Below are positions 1 to 8,857 of a stretch of 64,000 bases of DNA, piece by piece (the first letter of the stretch is position 1; every line of letters starts with the position of its first letter). Origin of the DNA: Mesorhizobium sp. RMAD-H1 (GTDB taxonomy: Bacteria; Pseudomonadota; Alphaproteobacteria; Rhizobiales; Rhizobiaceae); the NCBI RefSeq assembly GCF_014191375.1, contig NZ_JACHWN010000004.1, positions 330,107-394,106 of the forward strand, written 5' to 3'. A model generated the notes under the pieces. The model was not told where the DNA came from and made no database searches. It saw nothing but the letters and a program-made list of their open reading frames with translations. Position numbers and translations under genes: made by a program.

Positions 1-1
1 C

Positions 2-139
2 ACTTGCCTGCAGCACGAGATCGATCATCTGAACGGCGTGCTCTTCATCGACCATATCTCCAAATTGAAGCGCGACATGGTGGTGAAGAAGTTCAAGAAG
101 CTGGCCAAGGACCGTCCTCCGAGCCGGCTCGCGGTCTAG
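2..139 (+). CDS. def: Peptide deformylase, 3' end only
   Basis: This is the last 45 codons of a gene whose start lies left of the window. Deformylase removes the formyl group from nascent N-terminal methionine in the cytosol. The reading frame opens with [12 protein letters not shown], which holds the HExxDH metal-binding motif (two His ligands and the catalytic Glu). A lysine-rich tail typical of the family C-terminus follows, and the gene stops at TAG 137-139. It sits 11 bases before fmt, the enzyme that adds the group it removes; def-fmt pairing is very common. The identity is secure despite truncation. Confidence 0.93.
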   Translation, partial: TCLQHEIDHLNGVLFIDHISKLKRDMVVKKFKKLAKDRPPSRLAV

Positions 140-150
140 GGACGCACATC

Positions 151-1083
151 ATGTCGCTGCGCGTCATCTTCATGGGCACGCCGGATTTCTCCGTGCCGGT
201 GCTGACTGCGCTCATCGGCCAGGGCCATGAGATCGCGGCGGTCTATTCGCAGCCGCCCCGCCCCGCCGGCCGGCGCGGGCTGGAACTGACCAAATCCCCC
301 GTGCATGAGAAGGCCGAGGAGTTCGGCATCGAGGTGCGCACGCCGAAGAGCCTGAAAAGCGCGGAGGAACAGGAGGCGTTCCACGCGCTTCAGGCCGATG
401 TGGCGGTGGTCGTCGCCTATGGGCTCCTGCTGCCGCGCGCCATTCTCGAAGGCACGCGGCTCGGCTGCTATAACGGCCATGCTTCCCTGCTCCCGCGCTG
501 GCGCGGCGCCGCGCCCATCCAGCGCGCCATCATGGCCGGCGACCGCGAGAGCGGCATGATGATCATGAAGATGGATGAAGGGCTCGATACCGGCCCCGTC
601 GCCATGGTCGAAAGGATAACGATCACGCCCGACATGACGGCTGGCGAATTGCACGACCGCCTCAGCCAGATCGGCGCCGACCTGATGGTGCGCGCCATGG
701 CCGCGCTCGAGCGCGACAGCCTGACCCTGACGCCGCAGGCGGAGGAGGGCGCCACCTATGCCGCCAAGATCGACAAGGCGGAAACGCGCATCGACTGGAC
801 GGGTCGCGCGCAGGACATCCACAACCGCATCCGCGGCCTCTCGCCGTTTCCCGGTGCGTGGTGCGAGATGGAGATCGGCGGCAAGCCTGAGCGGATAAAA
901 TTATTGAAATCGATTCTGGCGGAAGGGTCGGGCGGCTCTCCCGGAACGATCCTTCCAGGCGACGGGCTCACGATCGCCTGTGGTGAAGACGCGGTGAAGC
1001 TGACATTGCTGCAAAAGGCCGGCGGCAAGCCTCTCCTCGCCGCGGATTTTCTGCGCGGAGCGCCGGTAACGCGGGTTTTCTGA
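151..1083 (+). CDS. fmt: Methionyl-tRNA formyltransferase
   Basis: This cytosolic enzyme transfers a formyl group from 10-formyltetrahydrofolate to initiator Met-tRNA. The protein has 310 residues, the normal family length. It starts with the Rossmann-like N-terminus ([12 protein letters not shown]) and carries the family signature [15 protein letters not shown] around residues 109-123. The OB-like C-terminal domain follows ([13 protein letters not shown], then [10 protein letters not shown]). I chose ATG 151 because the conserved protein begins there; an upstream in-frame ATG at 4 lies inside def. It follows def by 11 bases and precedes truA after a palindromic repeat, so the three may be co-transcribed. 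Confidence 0.96.
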   Translation: MSLRVIFMGTPDFSVPVLTALIGQGHEIAAVYSQPPRPAGRRGLELTKSPVHEKAEEFGIEVRTPKSLKSAEEQEAFHALQADVAVVVAYGLLLPRAILEGTRLGCYNGHASLLPRWRGAAPIQRAIMAGDRESGMMIMKMDEGLDTGPVAMVERITITPDMTAGELHDRLSQIGADLMVRAMAALERDSLTLTPQAEEGATYAAKIDKAETRIDWTGRAQDIHNRIRGLSPFPGAWCEMEIGGKPERIKLLKSILAEGSGGSPGTILPGDGLTIACGEDAVKLTLLQKAGGKPLLAADFLRGAPVTRVF

Positions 1084-1102
1084 TGCGTACGGCTTTTCGA
1101 CC

Positions 1103-1280
1103 TGTCACCCCCCTCTGCCCTGTCGGGCATCTCCCCCTCAAGGGGGGAGACTGGCTGACACAACCCACGACATTCATCCTGCAACGTTCGCGATTGATGC
1201 CGCACATTGATGAAGGCGTAATCTCCACCCTTGAGGGGGAGATGGCCGAGAGCCCAGAGGGGGGTGCTGGCGCAACGCTT
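1103..1280. repeat. Mosaic palindromic intergenic repeat (type A)
   Basis: Two short palindromic modules face each other between fmt and truA. The left module (about 1106-1156) reads CCCCCCTCTGCCCTGTCGGG followed by a CTCCCCCTCAAGGGGGGAG hairpin. The right one (about 1219-1278) is its approximate reverse complement and ends GCCCAGAGGGGGG. The same pair recurs at 5872-6045, and single or altered halves at 12328-12376 and about 39825-39875. The architecture resembles rhizobial RIME/RPE-type repeats; the family assignment is inferred, not computed. Confidence 0.7.
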
Positions 1281-1299
1281 CCCCTGGGATGGCACTAAC

Positions 1300-2112
1300 A
1301 TGCCGCGCTACAAGCTCACCATCGAATATGACGGCACGCCCTATGCCGGCTGGCAGCGCCAGGAGAACGGCCATACGGTGCAGGCCGCGATCGAGCAGGC
1401 GATCGGAAAGTTCTGCGGTGAGGACGTCGCGCTCGGTGCCGCCGGGCGCACCGACGCGGGCGTCCATGCGCTGGCGCAGGTGGCCCATGTCGACCTGACG
1501 AAGGACTGGGGCGCGGCCAAGGTGCGCGATGCGCTGAACGCCCATCTGGTGATGGCGGACGAACGCGTGGTCATCCTCAATGTCGAGCGCGTGCCGGAGA
1601 GCTTCGATGCGCGGTTCTCGGCCACGGCGCGTCATTATCTCTACCGCATCGTCAACCGCCGCCCGCCCATTGCCATCGAGATGAACCGCGCCTGGTGGGT
1701 ATCGAAACCGCTCGATGTGGAGGCGATGCATGCGGCCGCGCAGCGGCTCCTCGGCAAGCATGATTTCACCACCTTCCGCGCTTCGCAATGCCAGGCGAAA
1801 AGCCCGGTCAAGACGCTCGACCGGCTGGATGTCACACGCAATGGCGAACTGGTCGAAATCCGCGCCTCGGCGCGCTCCTTCCTGCATAACCAGGTGCGCT
1901 CGCTCGCCGGCAGCATGATGGAGGTCGGCGTCGGCCGCTGGACGGGCGATGATCTCGTCGCGGCGCTTGAGGCGCGCGACCGCGCGGCATGCGGGCAGGT
2001 CGCGCCGCCCTACGGTCTGTATTTGATTGGGGTGGATTACGAGTTGGTCCAATGCTCCCCTTCGTCATCCTCGGGCTTCTCCCGAGGATCTACTACGCGT
2101 GCAATTTCATAA
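1300..2112 (+). CDS. truA: tRNA pseudouridine(38-40) synthase
   Basis: TruA isomerises uridines 38-40 in tRNA anticodon arms. The 270-residue protein starts [19 protein letters not shown] and has the catalytic-aspartate motif GRTDAGVHA (Asp52). [11 protein letters not shown] and the terminal block [12 protein letters not shown] are also typical. I chose ATG 1300 because homology begins there; the earlier in-frame start at 1231 translates repeat DNA. Normal family members end just after the GVDY block. Here about 18 extra serine-rich residues follow, read straight through the first arm of the palindromic repeat at 2063-2091. The core enzyme should be functional, and the tail is probably incidental. 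Confidence 0.95.
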   Translation: MPRYKLTIEYDGTPYAGWQRQENGHTVQAAIEQAIGKFCGEDVALGAAGRTDAGVHALAQVAHVDLTKDWGAAKVRDALNAHLVMADERVVILNVERVPESFDARFSATARHYLYRIVNRRPPIAIEMNRAWWVSKPLDVEAMHAAAQRLLGKHDFTTFRASQCQAKSPVKTLDRLDVTRNGELVEIRASARSFLHNQVRSLAGSMMEVGVGRWTGDDLVAALEARDRAACGQVAPPYGLYLIGVDYELVQCSPSSSSGFSRGSTTRAIS

Positions 2113-2179
2113 CCCCTCACCAGCCACGATTTTGTAACGGCAAGGTCGGCAGATCCTCGGGACAAGCCCGAGGATGACG
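2063..2179. repeat. Inverted palindromic repeat overlapping truA 3' end (type B)
   Basis: Two 29-base arms, 2063-2091 and 2151-2179, are reverse complements with one mismatch. Each arm is itself a small hairpin of the form ATCCTCGGG..CCCGAGGAT. They flank about 60 bases of unrelated sequence. The left arm lies inside the truA reading frame, and the right arm ends 9 bases before the converging membrane-protein gene. The unit resembles rhizobial palindromic elements. It may also act as a bidirectional transcription stop between the two convergent genes. Confidence 0.75.
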
Positions 2180-2188
2180 GTGTGGTAT

Positions 2189-2812
2189 TCAGCGATGCAG
2201 CAGCGTGTTGTCCGCCGGGCCGGGATAATCGATGCCGAGCAGGTGCTGGAGCATGATGGTGATGAAGATCGACCCGATGAAGAGCACGACATAGAAGGGC
2301 AGCGCGAATGTATGCGGCCTTTGCAGCGCCACCTGCGTCAGCCGGTAGGAAAAGACGATCGACAGCCCGAACAGCATGATCGAGATCAGCGCCATGATTT
2401 CGTTCGATATCGGGAGGAACAGCCGTATCAGCGTCGCTGGGACGAACAGCCAGGCGATCAGCGCCGTGCCCCAGTTGGAGGCGATCACATAGGGCGCGAA
2501 GCGCCGCGAGATGCCGATGCGCTTGGCGAGGAGCCCGAGCGCCACGATCGGCAGCACCCATGAGATCATGTCGACCATGGCGGTGCGGATGACGATGCTG
2601 AGGCGCAGGGCCGCCTCGTCGTCGCCGCGGGCGAGATCGGCCGCATAGGCGACCCAGCCGGCAAAAAGCGGCGGTATCGCCACCACCATCGCGAAGAAGG
2701 ATTGCCAGAAGCCCTCCGCCGATATGTCGAGATGGACGAGGCCGTCCGGCCGGCCCCGCATCATGCGCCAGCTTCCGTAGAGATAGCGATGGATGTCATC
2801 GAGCGTCGGCAT
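2189..2812 (-). CDS. Polytopic membrane protein, Yip1-like
   Basis: A 207-residue inner-membrane protein with about five hydrophobic segments, at roughly residues 35-58, 82-98, 110-135, 140-162 and 178-198. An amphipathic N-terminus carries YLYGSWRMMRGRPDGL. Layout and length recall the Yip1/DUF1282-type membrane proteins that accompany dapE in rhizobia; I saw no catalytic motif. It starts 8 bases downstream of the dapE stop on the same strand, so it is probably the second gene of a dapE transcript. The start ATG at 2812 is the first in frame after dapE. The function is unknown. Confidence 0.75.
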   Translation of the reverse strand: MPTLDDIHRYLYGSWRMMRGRPDGLVHLDISAEGFWQSFFAMVVAIPPLFAGWVAYAADLARGDDEAALRLSIVIRTAMVDMISWVLPIVALGLLAKRIGISRRFAPYVIASNWGTALIAWLFVPATLIRLFLPISNEIMALISIMLFGLSIVFSYRLTQVALQRPHTFALPFYVVLFIGSIFITIMLQHLLGIDYPGPADNTLLHR

Positions 2813-2820
2813 GGATCATC

Positions 2821-4008
2821 TCATGCGAAGAAATCGGCCAGGAAACGTTGGTAGATTCTGGTCAGCATTTCCAGATCGGACAATGCGGCACGTTCGTCGA
2901 CCATGTGCATGGTCTGCCCCACCAGCCCGAATTCCACCACCGGACAATAATCCTTGATAAAACGGGCATCCGACGTGCCGCCCGAGGTGGAAAGCTGGGG
3001 CTTTCTGCCGGTGACGGCCTCGATCGAGGCGCTGAGCGTGCCGATCAGCTTGTCGTCGCGGGTGAGAAAGGCCGGGCTCGGCCTGTCGCGCCAGAGAAGC
3101 TCGTAATTGATCGGCGTTTCACGTCCCGGCCGCAGCTTGGTTGTCGCCGCCGCGCGATCGAGGCGATTGTGGATTTCCGCCATGATCGTCTCTTCGCTCC
3201 AGCTGTCGTTGAAGCGGATGTTGAACGATGCCGTCGCCTTTGCCGGGATGACATTGGTCGCCGGATTGCCGACATCGATGGTCGTCACCTCGAGATTGCT
3301 CGGCTGGAAATCCTGCGTGCCCTCGTCAAGGAGCGGGTCGAGCAGGCCCTCGACGAGAGTGACGAGACCGCGCACCGGATTTTCCGCCAGATGCGGATAG
3401 GCGGCATGTCCTTGCACGCCATGCACGACAATGGTGCCGGACACCGAGCCGCGCCGGCCGATCTTGATCATGTCGCCCAGCCGTTCCGGATTGGTCGGCT
3501 CGCCGACGATTGCGGCATCCCAGCGCTCGCCCCTGGCCTTGGCCCATTCGAGCAGCTTCACCGTCCCGTTGATCGCCGGACCCTCTTCGTCACCGGTGAT
3601 GAGAAAGGAGATGCTGCCCTTGAGCGGCCCATGCTCGGCTGAATGGCGGGCGACGGCTGCCGCAAAACAGGCGATGCCGCCTTTCATGTCGACGGCGCCG
3701 CGCCCGTAGATTTCGCCATTGTCGATCGTGGCCGAGAAGGGCGGATGCTTCCAGGCGCTTTCGTCGCCCGGCGGCACGACATCGGTATGGCCGGCGAACA
3801 TCAGATGCGGCCCGTCGCCGGAAAGCCTGGCGTAGAGATTCTCGATATCGGGCGTGCCGCTCTCCGAAAAGACCGGCCGTTCGATGGAAAAGCCGAGCGG
3901 TTTCAGCATGTTGGCAAGCGCGGTCAGCGCGCCGCCTTCGGCCGGCGTCACCGAGGGGCAGCGGATGAGCGCGGCGAGATTTTCGGCAGGATCGAGGGGC
4001 AATGTCAT
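2821..4008 (-). CDS. dapE: Succinyl-diaminopimelate desuccinylase
   Basis: DapE hydrolyses N-succinyl-LL-2,6-diaminopimelate to LL-diaminopimelate and succinate in the lysine and peptidoglycan pathway. The 395-residue product has the M20 di-zinc motifs in order: [12 protein letters not shown] (His ligand), [10 protein letters not shown] (bridging Asp) and [12 protein letters not shown] (catalytic Glu-Glu). The last conserved block is [11 protein letters not shown] near the C-terminus. I chose ATG 4008 ([11 protein letters not shown]), which gives the family's usual length; an earlier in-frame start at 4047 would add 13 unconserved residues. dapD, the enzyme that makes the succinylated precursor, lies 2 kb away on the same strand. 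Confidence 0.95.
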   Translation of the reverse strand: MTLPLDPAENLAALIRCPSVTPAEGGALTALANMLKPLGFSIERPVFSESGTPDIENLYARLSGDGPHLMFAGHTDVVPPGDESAWKHPPFSATIDNGEIYGRGAVDMKGGIACFAAAVARHSAEHGPLKGSISFLITGDEEGPAINGTVKLLEWAKARGERWDAAIVGEPTNPERLGDMIKIGRRGSVSGTIVVHGVQGHAAYPHLAENPVRGLVTLVEGLLDPLLDEGTQDFQPSNLEVTTIDVGNPATNVIPAKATASFNIRFNDSWSEETIMAEIHNRLDRAAATTKLRPGRETPINYELLWRDRPSPAFLTRDDKLIGTLSASIEAVTGRKPQLSTSGGTSDARFIKDYCPVVEFGLVGQTMHMVDERAALSDLEMLTRIYQRFLADFFA

Positions 4009-4226
4009 GGCTTGATCGTCATTACAGGAGTTGCAAGAAGGCTGCACCAGCTATTTTCATCGGGCCGCGGAAAAGGGCTGTCCGCCGCCATGTTCGTATC
4101 ACCGAGGTATGAACCGACATATAAATTTAACTTGACCTCACCGTGATCGGCATCGTTAGTTAACGGGACATTGCCGAAGAGCCCGGGAAACGGGCCATGT
4201 TTGATAACGGTAAAGGGGAACCAGCG

Positions 4227-4811
4227 ATGCGCAAATTTGCGGTCGTGGCGTGTATGGCGACTGTGCTCGCCGGCTCAGTGGGTATTGCCGAAGCGGCGCA
4301 GCGTCTTGCCGCCGGCGGTCTGACCAGCATTCCTTATGGCCACATGGAATTCTGCCAGCGCACTCGCGGCCAGTGCGGGGCGCACCGGGTTTTGCCGCCC
4401 ATCGCGTTGACGCAGGCGAACTGGAAAAAGATCGAGCGGATCAACCGGTTGGTCAATGCCACCATCAAGCCCAAGTCGGATCTCGAGGTCTACGGGAAGC
4501 GCGATTACTGGACCATACCGACCAACGGCATGGGCGATTGCGAGGATTATGTGCTCATGAAGCGGGCGAAGCTGCTTGCCTCAGGTTTCGGCGCATCGCA
4601 ATTGCTGATCACCATGGTGCGAAACAGGGGCGAGGCCCATATCGTTCTCACCGTCAGGACGGACCGGGGCGATTATGTCCTCGACAATCTGCGTGATGAT
4701 ATCCGGCCGGTGGAAGGCACCGGCTATTATTATGTGAAGATGCAGGCGCCGAACCACTCCGGCCGCTGGATCGCCATATCCGGCCGGGCTGCCGAGATCG
4801 CGTCGAATTGA
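4227..4811 (+). CDS. Periplasmic transglutaminase-like cysteine peptidase (BTLCP)
   Basis: A 194-residue exported protein of the bacterial transglutaminase-like cysteine proteinase family. In characterised relatives (LapG) these cleave surface adhesins in the periplasm. Residues 1-24 form a signal peptide ending AEAA. The catalytic triad is visible: Cys105 in MGDCEDYVL, His138 in AHIVLTV and Asp153 in LDNL. The start at ATG 4227 follows GGGGAA with good spacing; an in-frame ATG at 4197 would bury the signal peptide. No LapD- or adhesin-like neighbour is present, so the substrate is unknown. It is divergent from dapE. Confidence 0.85.
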   Translation: MRKFAVVACMATVLAGSVGIAEAAQRLAAGGLTSIPYGHMEFCQRTRGQCGAHRVLPPIALTQANWKKIERINRLVNATIKPKSDLEVYGKRDYWTIPTNGMGDCEDYVLMKRAKLLASGFGASQLLITMVRNRGEAHIVLTVRTDRGDYVLDNLRDDIRPVEGTGYYYVKMQAPNHSGRWIAISGRAAEIASN

Positions 4812-5152
4812 AGGCCACGGTGATTGTCATCCGGCTGTCATGAAAATCGGGCATGTAGCCGATCGTTCTCGATTATTGAACGCTACATTAGAACACACTG
4901 TTCAGGGCAGCCGAACAATGCTAGCCGAATAACGATCCCGTGAGGACGTAAGAAAATAATAAATACTTGATTTTTAATAACATTTTTTTCGAATAGTAAG
5001 ACGGTCACGGAATTTCAAGAGCACAAATCCGTGAGCGGTTGAACAATTTCGTTATTGGAATTCCCCGCCATTGTCTCCCATCTGAGCTGCATCGAAACGG
5101 CGATTCCTCCCACAAAGCCAGCCGTTCCGAAAAAAGTTCAAGGAGATAGAAC
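4812..5152. other. AT-rich intergenic region before the small secreted proteins
   Basis: No gene is seen in these 341 bases. The stretch from about 4940 to 5000 is strikingly AT-rich for this genome. A weak promoter is possible: TTGATT at 4967-4972 and AATAGT near 4992-4997, with a longer than ideal spacer. That would leave a leader of about 150 bases before the gene at 5153. An AAGGAG ribosome-binding site sits just ahead of that ATG. Confidence 0.45.
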
Positions 5153-5383
5153 ATGAAGAAGATTGCACTCGCTGTTGCCGCCCTTTCGCTGAGCGCCGGC
5201 GCTGCTTTCGCCGAGAACCCGAATGTCAGCACGCCTGCCGATCTCTATGCGAACGACAGGACGCCTGCCGTCACGCAGAAGGTCGACTATGCTGCGCCGG
5301 CTTCGATCGGCAAGTCCGTGGTCGATCAGACCAACCCGGCCGCAAACCGCTTCGGCGATGCGTCCCCTGCCAACCAGCAGTAA
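5153..5383 (+). CDS. Small secreted protein, first of a tandem pair
   Basis: A 76-residue protein with an N-terminal signal peptide (MKKIALAVAALSLSAGAAFA, cleaved after AFA). The remaining 56 residues are polar and contain no Cys. The mature part carries NPNVSTPADLYANDRTPAV near its start and TNPAANRFGDASPAN at its end, both shared with the next gene. Family resemblance is to the short DUF680-like exported proteins of rhizobia; I hold that loosely. AAGGAG lies 8 bases before the ATG. It is the founder or copy of a tandem duplication, and the function is unknown. Confidence 0.72.
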   Translation: MKKIALAVAALSLSAGAAFAENPNVSTPADLYANDRTPAVTQKVDYAAPASIGKSVVDQTNPAANRFGDASPANQQ

Positions 5384-5483
5384 TCGATAAAAGTGCTATC
5401 TCCCCGGCGGATGGCGGGCAACGCTTCAATCTCTTTGCGTGGAAGCGACCGCCATCCAATGGGGCGATGAAAGGAAGATGAAA

Positions 5484-5726
5484 ATGAAGAAGATCGTTCT
5501 TGCTGCCGCCGCCCTCGCTCTGAGCGCCGGCGCCGCCTTTGCCGAAAACCCGAATTTCGGCATCCCCGCCGACCTCTATGCCAACGACCATACGCCGTCC
5601 GCGCATAGCCGCGTCGACTATACGCCGACCGCGACCATTCGCCAGAAGGCGCCCGAGACCACCGTCAACGCCACCAATCCGGCGGCCCACCGCTTCGGCG
5701 ATGCCTCCCCGGCAAACGGCGAGTAA
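5484..5726 (+). CDS. Small secreted protein, second of a tandem pair
   Basis: An 80-residue paralogue of the preceding gene, 100 bases downstream. The signal peptide (MKKIVLAAAALALSAGAAFA) is nearly identical, the NPNFGIPADLYANDHTP block is shared, and the C-terminal NPAAHRFGDASPANGE matches. The middle is longer by a few residues. ATG 5484 is preferred over ATG 5478 because the AGGA at 5472-5475 is spaced correctly only for it. A strong terminator follows at 5794, so the pair probably forms one transcript. The conserved ends and variable middle suggest selection on the termini. The function is unknown. Confidence 0.72.
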   Translation: MKKIVLAAAALALSAGAAFAENPNFGIPADLYANDHTPSAHSRVDYTPTATIRQKAPETTVNATNPAAHRFGDASPANGE

Positions 5727-5793
5727 GGTCTGAGGCGGCAGGCAGGCCGTTCTCCAGTCCGGCTGCCCGCAACCGCCTTGGAATTGGTACCGA

Positions 5794-5828
5794 AAAGCGG
5801 CGAAGCTCGGCTTCGCCGCTTTCTTTTT
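5794..5828 (+). terminator. Rho-independent terminator after the secreted-protein pair
   Basis: A perfect 13-base stem (5794-5806 with 5810-5822, core GCGGCGAAGC) closes on a 3-base TCG loop. A T-rich run, CTTTTT, follows. This is a canonical intrinsic terminator for the plus-strand gene ending at 5726. Confidence 0.88.
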
Positions 5829-5871
5829 GGGCCCGGGTTCCGAGTTAACCTTGATAGGAAACGCTGGCGGG

Positions 5872-6045
5872 ACAGCGCCCCCCTCTGCCCTGCCGGGGCA
5901 TCTCTCCCGCATGGGGGAGATTGGCTGTCATTGATAACGGCGTTATTTCTTGCAGCGCTGGCGGTTGGCGAAAGCAGAACTCATAAGCAATCTCCCCCCT
6001 TGCGGGGGAGATGGGCGGCAGCCCAGAGGGGGGCGCCTGGTGATT
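5872..6045. repeat. Mosaic palindromic intergenic repeat (type A)
   Basis: A second full copy of the two-module element seen at 1103-1280. The left module at 5876-5930 begins CCCCCCTCTGCCCTGCCGGG and includes CTCTCCCGCATGGGGGAG. The right module at about 5988-6040 ends GGCAGCCCAGAGGGGGGCGC. It separates the secreted-protein pair from the converging dapD gene. Confidence 0.7.
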
Positions 6046-6073
6046 CCGTTAGAACAAAAGCCGTTCTAGATGT

Positions 6074-6928
6074 TCAATCTCGCAGCAGCTCGTTGATGGA
6101 CGTCTTCGAGCGGGTCTTTTCGTCGACGCGCTTGACGATCACGGCGCAGTAGAGGTTCGGGCCCGGCTCGCCATTCGGCAGCGGCTTGCCCGGCATGGTG
6201 CCGGCGACGACGACGGAATAGGGCGGCACCTCGCCATAGAAGACTTCACCCGTGGCGCGGTCGACGATCTTGGTCGATTTGCCGATGAACACGCCCATGC
6301 CCAGTACCGAGCCTTCGCGCACGATGCAGCCCTCGACCACCTCCGAGCGCGCGCCGATGAAGCAATTGTCCTCGATGATCGTAGGACCCGCCTGCATCGG
6401 CTCCAGCACGCCGCCGATGCCGACGCCGCCGGAGAGGTGGACATGCTTGCCGATCTGCGCGCAGGAGCCGACCGTCGCCCAGGTATCGACCATGGTGCCT
6501 TCGTCGACATAGGCGCCGAGATTGACGAAGGAGGGCATCAGGACGGCGTTGGGGGCGATATAGGCCGAGCGGCGCACGACGCAATTGGGCACGGCGCGGA
6601 AGCCCGCCTTCTCGAATTCATGCGCGCTCCAGCCGTCGAATTTCGAGGGCACCTTGTCCCACCACACGGACTGGCCCGGACCGCCCTTGATGATCTCCAT
6701 CGGATTGAGGCGGAAGGAGAGGAGCACGGCCTTCTTCAGCCATTGGTGGACATGCCAGTTGCCGTCTGCGCCTTTTTCTGCGACACGGGCTTCGCCGCGG
6801 TCGAGGGCGGTCAGTGCATGTTCGACGGCGTCGCGCACTTCGCCGCGTGTATGCACATTGACGCCGTCACGTTCGTCGAAGGCCTTGTCGATGATCTTTT
6901 CAAGGCTGGCAAGGTCTGGCTTGGACAT
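6074..6928 (-). CDS. dapD: Tetrahydrodipicolinate N-succinyltransferase
   Basis: DapD succinylates tetrahydrodipicolinate in the succinylase branch of lysine/diaminopimelate synthesis; it is a cytosolic trimer. The 284-residue protein has the helical N-terminus and then the left-handed beta-helix made of hexapeptide repeats, from about residue 115 ([20 protein letters not shown]) to 235. The conserved [20 protein letters not shown] and [20 protein letters not shown] segments are present. Length matches the family exactly. ATG 6928 gives the standard [14 protein letters not shown] start. It is divergent from the LOG-family gene, with about 200 bases between for both promoters. Confidence 0.96.
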   Translation of the reverse strand: MSKPDLASLEKIIDKAFDERDGVNVHTRGEVRDAVEHALTALDRGEARVAEKGADGNWHVHQWLKKAVLLSFRLNPMEIIKGGPGQSVWWDKVPSKFDGWSAHEFEKAGFRAVPNCVVRRSAYIAPNAVLMPSFVNLGAYVDEGTMVDTWATVGSCAQIGKHVHLSGGVGIGGVLEPMQAGPTIIEDNCFIGARSEVVEGCIVREGSVLGMGVFIGKSTKIVDRATGEVFYGEVPPYSVVVAGTMPGKPLPNGEPGPNLYCAVIVKRVDEKTRSKTSINELLRD

Positions 6929-7136
6929 CGGGAAATGGCTCCTAAACGGGCTGTTGACGATCCGCCGGCTAAGCTCCGTATCCTGACCGGCGGCGCGGCT
7001 TTTGCGGAAAATGGTCTAAGGCTGATAAGCGAAGGCGGCAGGGGGGTCAATCGCAGGAGCGATTCTATATATCCGGGATGCGGCAAACCGGTCGAATTGG
7101 CCAGGTTTGACGGAATGGCAATGGAGTAGAAAAAGC

Positions 7137-7976
7137 ATGGATCCGATGGAAAAGAACGGCTGGACGCCATTTCCCCATTCAGGCGAAGCCGTCAGGCAGG
7201 CCGAGACGGTGCCGGATACGCCGCAGACCCGCGCGCCGGCCTACAAGCTTGCCTTCACCGACCAGGATTTCCTCACCCGCCGTGAGCTGCGCCCGGTTCG
7301 TCTCCAGCTCGAGCTTCTGAAGCCGGAGATGATCTTCGAGGACCGCGGCATCAAGTCGACCGTCGTCCTCTTCGGCGGCGCCCGCATTCCGGAGCCGGGC
7401 GGCGAGGCATGGGCGGCCAAGAACGAGACGCAGAAGAAGAACCTCGAGGCCAATTCCCGCTATTACGAGGAGGCGCGCAAATTCGCGCGCCTGTGCTCGC
7501 AATATTCGGCCACGACCTACTATCGCGAATTCGTCATCGTCACCGGCGGCGGCCCCGGCGTCATGGAGGCGGGCAATCGCGGCGCCACCGATGTCGGCGC
7601 GCCGACCATCGGGCTCAACATCGTGCTGCCGCACGAGCAGGCGCCCAATGCCTATGTGACGCCCGACCTCTGCTTCAACTTCCACTACTTTGCCATCCGC
7701 AAGATGCATTTCCTGATGCGCGCCAAGGCCTTTGCCGTATTCCCCGGCGGCTTCGGCACCATGGACGAGCTCTTCGAGACGATGACGCTGATCCAGACCG
7801 GCCGCATGGAGCGCGTGCCGCTCCTGATGTTCGGCAAGGAATTCTGGACGAAGGCGATCAATATCGAATATCTGGCCGAGCAGGGCACGATCTCGCCCGC
7901 CGATGTGGAACTCCTCACCTTCGTCGACACCGCCGAGGAGGCATGGGAGAAGATCAGGACCTTCTACAAGCTCTGA
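7137..7976 (+). CDS. LOG-family Rossmann-fold protein
   Basis: A 279-residue cytosolic protein of the lysine-decarboxylase-like LOG family. Characterised members cleave ribose 5-phosphate from nucleoside monophosphates such as cytokinin precursors. The nucleotide-binding segment VTGGGPGVMEAGNRGA and the family motif PGGFGTMDELFE are both intact. It belongs to the longer subtype with an N-terminal extension of about 80 residues (ILFEDRGIKSTVVLFGG-like start of the core). ATG 7137 is chosen for its GGAG at 7123-7126; ATG 7146 is an alternative. Its 3' end overlaps the convergent DUF817 gene by 13 bases. The true substrate is unknown. Confidence 0.88.
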   Translation: MDPMEKNGWTPFPHSGEAVRQAETVPDTPQTRAPAYKLAFTDQDFLTRRELRPVRLQLELLKPEMIFEDRGIKSTVVLFGGARIPEPGGEAWAAKNETQKKNLEANSRYYEEARKFARLCSQYSATTYYREFVIVTGGGPGVMEAGNRGATDVGAPTIGLNIVLPHEQAPNAYVTPDLCFNFHYFAIRKMHFLMRAKAFAVFPGGFGTMDELFETMTLIQTGRMERVPLLMFGKEFWTKAINIEYLAEQGTISPADVELLTFVDTAEEAWEKIRTFYKL

Positions 7977-8857
7977 CCGCGCGCGCCCGCTTCCTTCTCG
8001 TCATCGAGCGGACGTGGCGGGTGCACCCATGTCACCAGCACGACGGAAATGATCATCAGGAGATACCAGGAGCCGAGTTTCGAGAGCGAAACCGGCGTCC
8101 AATGCGTCGCCTGGCCGGGATAGAGCCAGGCTCGCGACCAGGTGCCGATATTCTCTGCGAACCAGATGAACAGCGCCACCAAGAGGAAGGCGACGAGCAG
8201 CGGCATGCGGTGGCGGAAGCGGAAGACGCGATAGTGCATCACCGTCGGCCAGTAGAGGAGGGCGGTGAAGGCGAAGAGCGCCAGCCGCACGTCCGGCAGA
8301 TAGTGATGGGCGAAGAAATTGATATAGATCGCCACCGCCAGAAGCGCGGTCGCCCGGAAGGGCGGATAGCGGTTGAGGCGGATGTCGAAGATGCGGTTGA
8401 TGCGCGCCATGTAGGAGCCGACCGCCGCATACATGAAGCCCGAGAAGAGCGGCACGCCGCCGATGCGCAGCAGATTATGTTCAGGATATATCCATGACCC
8501 GGCATGGGTCTTGAAGATCTCCATCACCGTGCCGACGACATGGAAGATCAGGATGACCTTGGCTTCCCCGATGGTTTCGAGCTTGAAGATCAGCATGCCG
8601 AGCTGGATGACGAGCGCTGCGACGAACAGGAAATCGTAGCGCGCCAGCGGCATGGCATCGCTCCAGATGAACTTCGTCGCGATGATGAGGCCGAGCATCG
8701 CGCCGCCGAAAAGGCATGCCCAGGCCTGCTTGAGCCCGAACACCAGGAATTCGACCAGCGCGCCCGAGAGCCCGTGGCGCGGCATCCGGTCGAGCAGCAC
8801 ATGCGCCGTCGCATCGATGCGCGCCTCGACGGATGTGAACCGCTTCTGGGCCTGCAA
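7964..8857 (-). CDS. DUF817-family integral membrane protein
   Basis: A 297-residue polytopic membrane protein with about eight hydrophobic segments between residues 40 and 280. It contains WSYPEHN-type motifs characteristic of DUF817 (GSWIYPEHNLLRIGGVPLFSG, with histidines and aromatics between helices). The biochemical role is unknown; length is normal for the family. The start is a TTG at 8857 that directly abuts the stop codon of the upstream 5'-nucleotidase gene, implying translational coupling. An internal ATG at 8785 is possible but would remove the conserved N-terminal helix. The tail overlaps the convergent LOG gene. Confidence 0.8.
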   Translation of the reverse strand: MQAQKRFTSVEARIDATAHVLLDRMPRHGLSGALVEFLVFGLKQAWACLFGGAMLGLIIATKFIWSDAMPLARYDFLFVAALVIQLGMLIFKLETIGEAKVILIFHVVGTVMEIFKTHAGSWIYPEHNLLRIGGVPLFSGFMYAAVGSYMARINRIFDIRLNRYPPFRATALLAVAIYINFFAHHYLPDVRLALFAFTALLYWPTVMHYRVFRFRHRMPLLVAFLLVALFIWFAENIGTWSRAWLYPGQATHWTPVSLSKLGSWYLLMIISVVLVTWVHPPRPLDDEKEAGARGQSL

